64,000 nt of DNA from Coriaria nepalensis (taxonomy: Eukaryota; Streptophyta; Magnoliopsida; Cucurbitales; Coriariaceae), in assembly GCA_027186245.1 (NCBI GenBank), contig CP114490.1, positions 6,456,501-6,520,500 on the forward strand. The letters run 5' to 3'. The notes beneath the pieces were generated by a model that saw only the letters and a program-made list of their open reading frames with translations, was not told the DNA's origin and made no database searches. Below, piece after piece: positions 58,230-64,000 of the stretch. The position numbers and the translations under genes are program-made. Position 1 is the stretch's first letter; each line of letters begins with the position of its first letter.

Positions 58230-60380
58230 TGTTGATGCACAAAATCCGACACGGCCTGAGTCTAAACACTAGCAATACACCAACAGCTAAGCCTTGCATA
58301 CAAAAAGTAAGGGAATGACTGGGTTGTGTCCGACACACCTTCTCCAATGGCTAAATTAGCTTTTAAAAGAGAGTTTAGACTTAGAGAATATTTCTTATAG
58401 TTGAAGACAAGCAATGCTCTTAAGGCCAAAAAATGAGATTGTAACCTTGCATAAAATTAAGGTTATAGTATTTATACTACCTTAGAGGGAGACGAGTATT
58501 ATATTTACTTTACACGTGGCAATTTATGGTTGGTGTGTAGATAATGCTCTTATTGCTCCCTCAATTTTCCTCCCTACACCATAACGCTATCAGAACAAAG
58601 ATTTGCTCTCCATTATCGAATGTTAGAATGTCTTTATCTTCTTCACTCTCACCTTTATATTCTTCATAATATTGGTCCGACCACTTAGCTGGGTGCTTTT
58701 CCATAACGACCTTCAATTTTGTAATCTTGGCATGGAATGTCTAACCAGATTGGGCCATGTTGTGCTGAATTGATCAAGCCAACACACCTCTTCTTTTTGT
58801 GACTTCCTTTCAGATCTACATTGACCACTCTACATTTCTGTGATCAGCATGTTTAGACTCCCATTCTCTTCCACTGCAGCCGAGCAAAGGTAGAATTCCT
58901 TTTTTAATAATATTTATAACCCATATCCTAAATCTAAAAAAAAAAAAAAAAATCAGTAATTTTATGGGACCAAAAAGTGATTAGAGGAATCAGACAGTCA
59001 TCACAAGGGACCTCCAAACTGAAATGATAGAAAGAAGGGGTCATATCACAAGATCAATAGAAGGAGGACATGAAAAGGAATGAAGATCAGAGTAAGAGTT
59101 CAGATAGGATGGAACCAAAAGGTGTCTTAGAGAGCTTCATACAGAGAATGTAGAGGTAATCTTTAACAAATATAAAAGGCATAACCTTTTTCCAAAACCA
59201 CCTCCAATTAGTAGCAACTAGGAGAATTGTGATAAGTCCCTTCACTGCAAGTTACATAAAGACATCGGCCACTGAATAGAAGATTACTTCTAGCTAAATA
59301 AAGAAATTGAAGCCTTGGTTCAAAATAAGCACTTGAAGGAAATTTTAAGCAACAACAAAGGAGGACATAAAACAAGGACCTAAAGTGAGCAAGAAAATAG
59401 GGATCATTTGGAAGAGATGGACAACAATTTGAATAGGTCAAACGCTACTCTAAGAACTTGTCTTTTATGATTCATATCATTATTATCTATGTTAGATATG
59501 ACCCATCATTTACATTCTAGGGGCCCAAAATTCCAAAATCCAAACTGAGGCATCCCACGCTAATTGACTCAATTCAACTTCTTCAGTTTATACACATGGG
59601 GCTCAAAACCCTCAGATCCGAATTGAGGTTATTCCACGTGAAATGTCTCAGTTAAGCCTCTTCAGTTCATACACTAGGGGCTAAAAACTGTAGATCCGAA
59701 CTAAGGTAATCCTTACATGAGATGACTCAGTTCGGCCTCTGCAATTCATACACTAGGGGCCTAAGCCCTTAGATCCAAGGTAAGCACATCCTCACATGAT
59801 GCCTCGATTTGGCTTCTTCAGTTCATACATTAGGGGCCAAAACTCCTAGATCCGAACTAAGCCCATTCCCATATGAGATGACTCAGTTCGGCTTCTTTAG
59901 GTCATTCATTGGAGGCCTAAAACTCCCATATCTGAATTGAGGCCATCCACATGTGAGATGACTTAGTTGGGCCTCTTTAGTTCAAAAACTACATGCGAAA
60001 ACCCCATATCCAAAGTGAGTTATCCTTACATGACATGACTCAGTTCAGACTCATTAGTTAAAAGATTGGTGGCTCAAGACCCCCAAATCTGAATTGAGGA
60101 CATCCTCACATGAGATGACTCGGTGCGAACTCATTAGTTAAAAAGACTAGTGGCCCCAAACTCTAAAATATAAATTGAGGTCATCCTCACATGAGATGAT
60201 CCGATGTGAACTCGACAATTCAAACAATAGGGGGCAAAATGTCACCAATAAAATGAGTTCATTATCACCTTAGATTACTCAGTTTAAACCCACCGGTTCA
60301 GACGTTGGGGGCCTAAAATCACCTTAGATGAGATGAAGTGTGTCGCCCTTACAACCTTACTCTTGTGGGCCCAGCCCATA
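58230..60380 (-). repeat. 5' LTR of the gypsy element, with internal minisatellite
   Basis: Non-coding 2.1-kb block to the right of gag on the minus strand. A TATA box (GTATAAATACTA on -, about 58470-58483) precedes a leader region ending at the primer-site zone near 58220-58245. Upstream of the TATA box, in the U3 position, lies the tandem array at 59520-60308. The far end is placed near 60350-60380, before the (TA)n tract; no partner LTR is present. Confidence 0.6.
59520..60308. repeat. Minisatellite of about ten 79-bp units in the LTR U3
   Basis: Each unit begins GGGGCCTAAAA-like, then has ATCCGAACTGAGG, CATCCTCACATGAGATGACTC, AGTTCGGCCTCTTCAGTT and ATACACTA with variations. About ten diverged units run without a break, plus a partial one to about 60340. 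Confidence 0.9.
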
Positions 60381-60401
60381 CCCAACTTTTGTCATTTACA
60401 T

Positions 60402-60432
<31 letters not shown>

Positions 60433-61586
60433 ACTTCATATTTATAAGAGGTATTTTCGGTTTTTTTTTTTTTTTATAAGAATTATGCACTTTGAATCTC
60501 CTTTCACCTTGTTGATATTTTTTATTTTTTTCTTCTCCCACTTGGCTATTACATGAGAGAAGCACACGGCTTATTCTATATTAAGAGAATGGTTTACTTT
60601 GGGTGCAGGAGATCAAGTAAGGCCCCAAAAAAAAAACTATAAAGAAGGATAGATCATGATAATGATTTCGATATTGATGTTTACATGGTCTCATTTATTG
60701 ATTTTAATATAATTAAAATGTCTACGTACTTGCTTTTTTGAACAAATGAGAAAAAATATATGAAAACAGTTTAAAATTTATATTATTAATGATAATAATA
60801 TTAATATTAATTATAGGTAAACATCTATATGAGTTTAATAATGACTTGGTTTATTTTAGACTTATTATAGGGCTCGTGTATAAGTTTATATTGGACTTTG
60901 ATTTTCAAGATTTGATCCGACTCAAGTCCGACTCGTTGCAAACTGGGCTAAGCCCGTATTGACTCTCTAGAGATGAGAAAGATGACAAATAAAATATGGG
61001 ATAAGTTAATACAAGCTAAATTAGCTAAGATATCTATCATTTGAAACAATGAATTAACCTAATTCTATAGGAGAGAGCCGCTTCTTTGATTTTCCTCAAA
61101 TATAATGAGTATAGATACTTAACGCGGACTTTTGTTCATCCTAATTGAGTATTCAACAATTCTATGGATTTCATACAAGCTACCAAAATCAACCCGATCC
61201 TGCTCCATAAGGAGAATTAATGACCAAAATCTTTGTATGTCTAGCTAAGCTAGTAGTCAATCCTACTCCACATCATCCAAGGCTCCAACATTCTCATACT
61301 CACGGATGGAAATCCAAGGATAATTTAGAAAAGTTTCCAACATTCTCATAACTAAGCGTCATCTTATGATTGGCTGCTAAGTTCTCCTTCCATTTGCAAT
61401 AATATTCAAACGCTTACGTTTATTTATTTTATTACAAGCTTCAACTAAGAGAAACCGGCCACAGCCCAATTATCCATCGACCTTATATAGCCTTAGACTT
61501 TAGGGAGTGGCCATAATAATAAAACTTTCTTTATGAGTAGCCTTAGCAATTGACAGATGTACATACTAACACTTTCCTTATGAGAA

Positions 61587-61617
<31 letters not shown>

Positions 61618-61677
61618 GGAACCAAATTTGATGAAATCCAATACATGATTGATGAAATTCTAAGATACTCATTAAAT
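60381..61677. other. AT-rich spacer with microsatellites
   Basis: (TA)n at 60401-60429, poly-T at about 60459-60475 and (AAT)n of about nine units at 61587-61614. No gene was recognised. Confidence 0.6.
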
Positions 61678-62317
61678 CTATGTGACAAAAGTAAAAATCA
61701 AACACAGCACAACTAAGAGCAAAATCCCAATCCAAGGCCCCCATTTCTACATCCCACTCTTCAACTTCTGAGCTTGAAAAAGTTGATTAGTCTCCTGATA
61801 TACTCGCCACCTTTCTACACATTCATCTCTATATCATTCACCCTCTCCCCTTGAGTCTCAACCAAAACAGCCATGTCAAGGAAAACTTGATGCAGCTCTA
61901 TCAAGTCCCTCTTTATGTCTCTCAACCCGTTCGTAACAGAAACTCTAGTCCGATCAATTGGGCTTACTTCTTTATACACCGTCCGATTCGAGACGCTGGA
62001 TAGATCAAGCAATCCGAGACTTGACTTGATGTCCTTTGTTATCCTAAGAACGCTTACTACGTCTGAATTGATCCTGTCTCTTATTTTTTATGTTGTTTGC
62101 ATTGTTGGTTGATTTTGATTCTTCGTTTAAGTCTTGAAGGTTGAGAAGAAGAATTGTGATTTTTTCCATCTGGGTTTTGATGGTGGTTAGAGAGGTTTTG
62201 TTCGTCTAATGAGTCCAGTCTTCCCATCTCGATGTCTGGTTCAGATTCGAGATCTTTCATAGCTTGTTTCTTTAAATCGACGTAGCTTAGGAAGGATTTT
62301 GTCATTAGGTCGTTCAT
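61678..62317 (-). pseudogene. SYP1-type syntaxin (plasma-membrane Qa-SNARE), decayed
   Basis: The minus strand from the ATG at 62317 reads 'MNDLMTKSFLSYVDLKKQAM', the characteristic start of plant SYP1 syntaxins. After a frameshift comes 'IKTQMEKITILLLNLQDLNE'. A third frame has '[12 protein letters not shown]' and '[15 protein letters not shown]', which jumps directly to the SNARE-motif part '[20 protein letters not shown]'. About 70 residues of the Habc-SNARE linker are deleted. A stop follows 'NDIEMNV', then another frameshift, then the end 'KWGPWIGILLLVVLCLIF', the C-terminal membrane anchor, with one more stop just before it. The single-exon layout is usual for several SYP1 genes. Functional members drive vesicle fusion at the plasma membrane or cell plate; this copy cannot encode one. 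Confidence 0.85.
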
Positions 62318-63199
62318 CTTTTCAGGAAAATTACCGAATTGGCCCACCCGATCTGTTCCGTGTAGAGAAAGTATATGTATCCATCATTGTTTGGCTAGTG
62401 AAAAAAATGTATAAGGACTAGATTAAGAAGAGAGTCCAAGAGGTAAAGAAATTTTTTTTTTTGGAATTTTCCATTTGTGCGTTCAAAAAGAGAAGGTTTT
62501 CATTCAACATGAGACTCCAACTTTAAGATTATATTCACCGTGTCATGTGTCAAATTCACATAATACATATATAAGAATATCGTTTCATAAAATAAGTACT
62601 CAAAACTCAAGAAAGCAAAAAAACAATAAATAAACCCAAAAAATAAAGATAGAATTGTAAAGTGAAGATATTACACGATTCTAATGGCTCTCATAGAAAC
62701 TACATCCTCACTTCTTTTCCTTTCAATTCTCAACTATTCCTATCATTTATGGTCATTTTTTTTCATATTAATTATGTATTGAAAATACTACTAAATAAAT
62801 TTACTTAATGAAAAAATATATAAAAAATAAATTATAATTAATAAGCTAGAAAATAAAAAATCATAGTCATATGATTGAGAATACATTAGATGTTAGCTTT
62901 TAATTTGGTTTTATCTCAGTATATGAAGATTTGTATTTGATAGAATGTTTTATGATTTAAACTCTTAATCAAATCTTATAGTATGTAAGTTATTATATGA
63001 AGAATTGAAAGAGTACTTTTACAAATTTATTCGGATCATGAAAATGACAGTCATAATTTTAAAATTTTTAAAAAATTTATAACTCAAATAAGAAATATTT
63101 TAAATTCAATCTTTATTGACTAAAAATAATTCTCTCTCTTTTTCCCATCATATAGGATAAAACCTACTCTCTTGTTCAAGGCAAAACATTTAAAGTCAA

Positions 63200-63230
<31 letters not shown>

Positions 63231-63410
63231 TAGGCTTCAAGCTCTCCTACTCATAAGAGCAGTTGTAAGTAAAAATTGATTGGGGAAAGTATAACCAATG
63301 AATAAATGGTACGGCTTTTTAAAGATAAGGTTGATCATAATATATATATATATATGCGTATGGTTATTTGCCTAACTCAGACAGCTCAGCCCGCCACTGA
63401 CATCCCTACA
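62318..63410. other. AT-rich spacer upstream of the secretory protease gene
   Basis: No gene was recognised. (TA)n runs lie at about 63200-63225 and 63338-63354. Confidence 0.6.
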
Positions 63411-63419
63411 GGAGACTAC

Positions 63420-63427
63420 TATATAAA
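63420..63427 (+). promoter_or_regulatory. TATA box of the basic secretory protease gene
   Basis: TATATAAA, 69 bases before the start codon, which would place transcription start near 63450 and give a short 5' UTR. Confidence 0.65.
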
Positions 63428-63495
63428 CACTACGTTATCTCTTATGCAAAATCAAAATTAAGCACCACAAAAATTCACGTTCATATCACACAACC

Positions 63496-64000
63496 ATGGT
63501 TAACTACATCTCGTTTTCCCTATGTACACTCATTACCACTTTAGCTTTAATTCAAGGCATCCAAGCTATCCAATACACCTTCACCAACAACGTTCCGACC
63601 ACACCCGGTGGGGACCGCTTTAACAAGGAGATCGGACCGACATACAGCCTCCAAACATTGGTATCTGCCACAAAATTCATCTGGAAAATATTTCAACAGA
63701 ATACTCCATCAGGACGAAAAAATGTCTCAAAAATCTCCTTGATCATTGACAACTACAACGGAGTTGCATATACAAGCAACAATGAGATCCACGTGGGACA
63801 AAATTATGTATCAACATATCCAGCCGATGTAAAGAGGGAAATATCCGGAGTGCTTTACCATGAAATGACGCATGTTTGGCAATGGAATGGGAACGGGAAA
63901 GCTCCGGGTGGATTGATTGAAGGGATTGCTGATTTTGTGAGGTTAAAGTCCGGGTTTGTGCCGAGTCATTGGGTCAAGCCGGGGCAAGGTGACCGTTGGG
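63496..64000 (+). CDS. Basic secretory protease-like protein (NtPRp27/BSP family), 5' part
   Basis: Open from the ATG at 63496 (ACCATGG context) to the window edge, 168 codons; family members are about 225-240 residues, so the C-terminus lies outside. Residues 1-24 form a signal peptide (a hydrophobic core around SLCTLITTLALIQG, then IQA), so the protein is secreted to the apoplast. 'YTFTNNVPTTPGGDRFNKEI' and 'EIHVGQNYV' are family blocks. HEMTH at 122-126 is the HExxH zinc-binding motif of this putative metalloprotease group, followed by 'GGLIEGIADFVRL', which supplies further ligands. Members are pathogen- and wound-induced (PR-17). A TATA box precedes it. No introns are seen so far, as expected. 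Confidence 0.93.
   Translation, partial: MVNYISFSLCTLITTLALIQGIQAIQYTFTNNVPTTPGGDRFNKEIGPTYSLQTLVSATKFIWKIFQQNTPSGRKNVSKISLIIDNYNGVAYTSNNEIHVGQNYVSTYPADVKREISGVLYHEMTHVWQWNGNGKAPGGLIEGIADFVRLKSGFVPSHWVKPGQGDRW

Noticed and set aside
59520..60308. Considered as a CRISPR-like or regulatory repeat array
   Set aside because: Units are contiguous diverged minisatellite copies without unique spacers, in a eukaryotic LTR.

Overview
The window is nuclear DNA from a flowering plant, most likely a eudicot. It holds intron-split genes with GT..AG splice sites, long AT-rich spacers, and Ty1/copia, Ty3/gypsy, LINE and CACTA-like debris. It carries families typical of dicots: class I carboxylesterase, CIB1-type bHLH, universal stress protein, SYP1 syntaxin and basic secretory protease. 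I cannot name the species. No rRNA, tRNA or CRISPR array was seen.

Layout. 1-5700 is nested retroelement wreckage: a copia integrase scrap joined to an LTR fragment, a decayed gypsy element on +, and a copia polymerase fragment on -. 5747-19376 is the main structural feature. A CACTA-like element carrying pieces of host genes, including an mTERF-like piece, leads into a 6.38-kb segment present twice in direct tandem (6598-12980 and 12996-19376). Each copy holds an intact single-exon carboxylesterase (CXE) gene with an identical predicted protein, an AT-rich foldback element and a solo LTR. The copies differ at only a handful of positions, so the duplication is either very recent or an assembly artefact.

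19377-22700 holds copia and LINE fragments. 23178-25352 is a four-exon alpha/beta-hydrolase gene with a complete catalytic triad but an in-frame TAG at codon 97. 26064-29095 is an old, internally deleted copia element with both LTRs. 31130-39905 is a nest of copia and gypsy pieces, and 43068-47517 is a nearly whole but frame-broken copia element with both LTRs and a primer-binding site.

47982-50027 is a seven-exon CIB1/bHLH63-like transcription factor gene on +. It converges on a five-exon universal stress protein gene on - (50570-51665). 53770-60380 is a gypsy element on - whose LTR carries about ten units of a 79-bp minisatellite. 61678-62317 is a decayed SYP1-type syntaxin. The window ends inside a basic secretory protease gene (63496 onward).

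The intact or near-intact host genes are the two CXE copies, the CIB1-like bHLH, the USP gene and the partial secretory protease. The alpha/beta-hydrolase has one nonsense codon. These genes do not form a shared pathway; they are separate islands in a retroelement-rich region. No convincing new biological system was found. The most informative signals are the tandem CXE duplication and its sequence-visible history.
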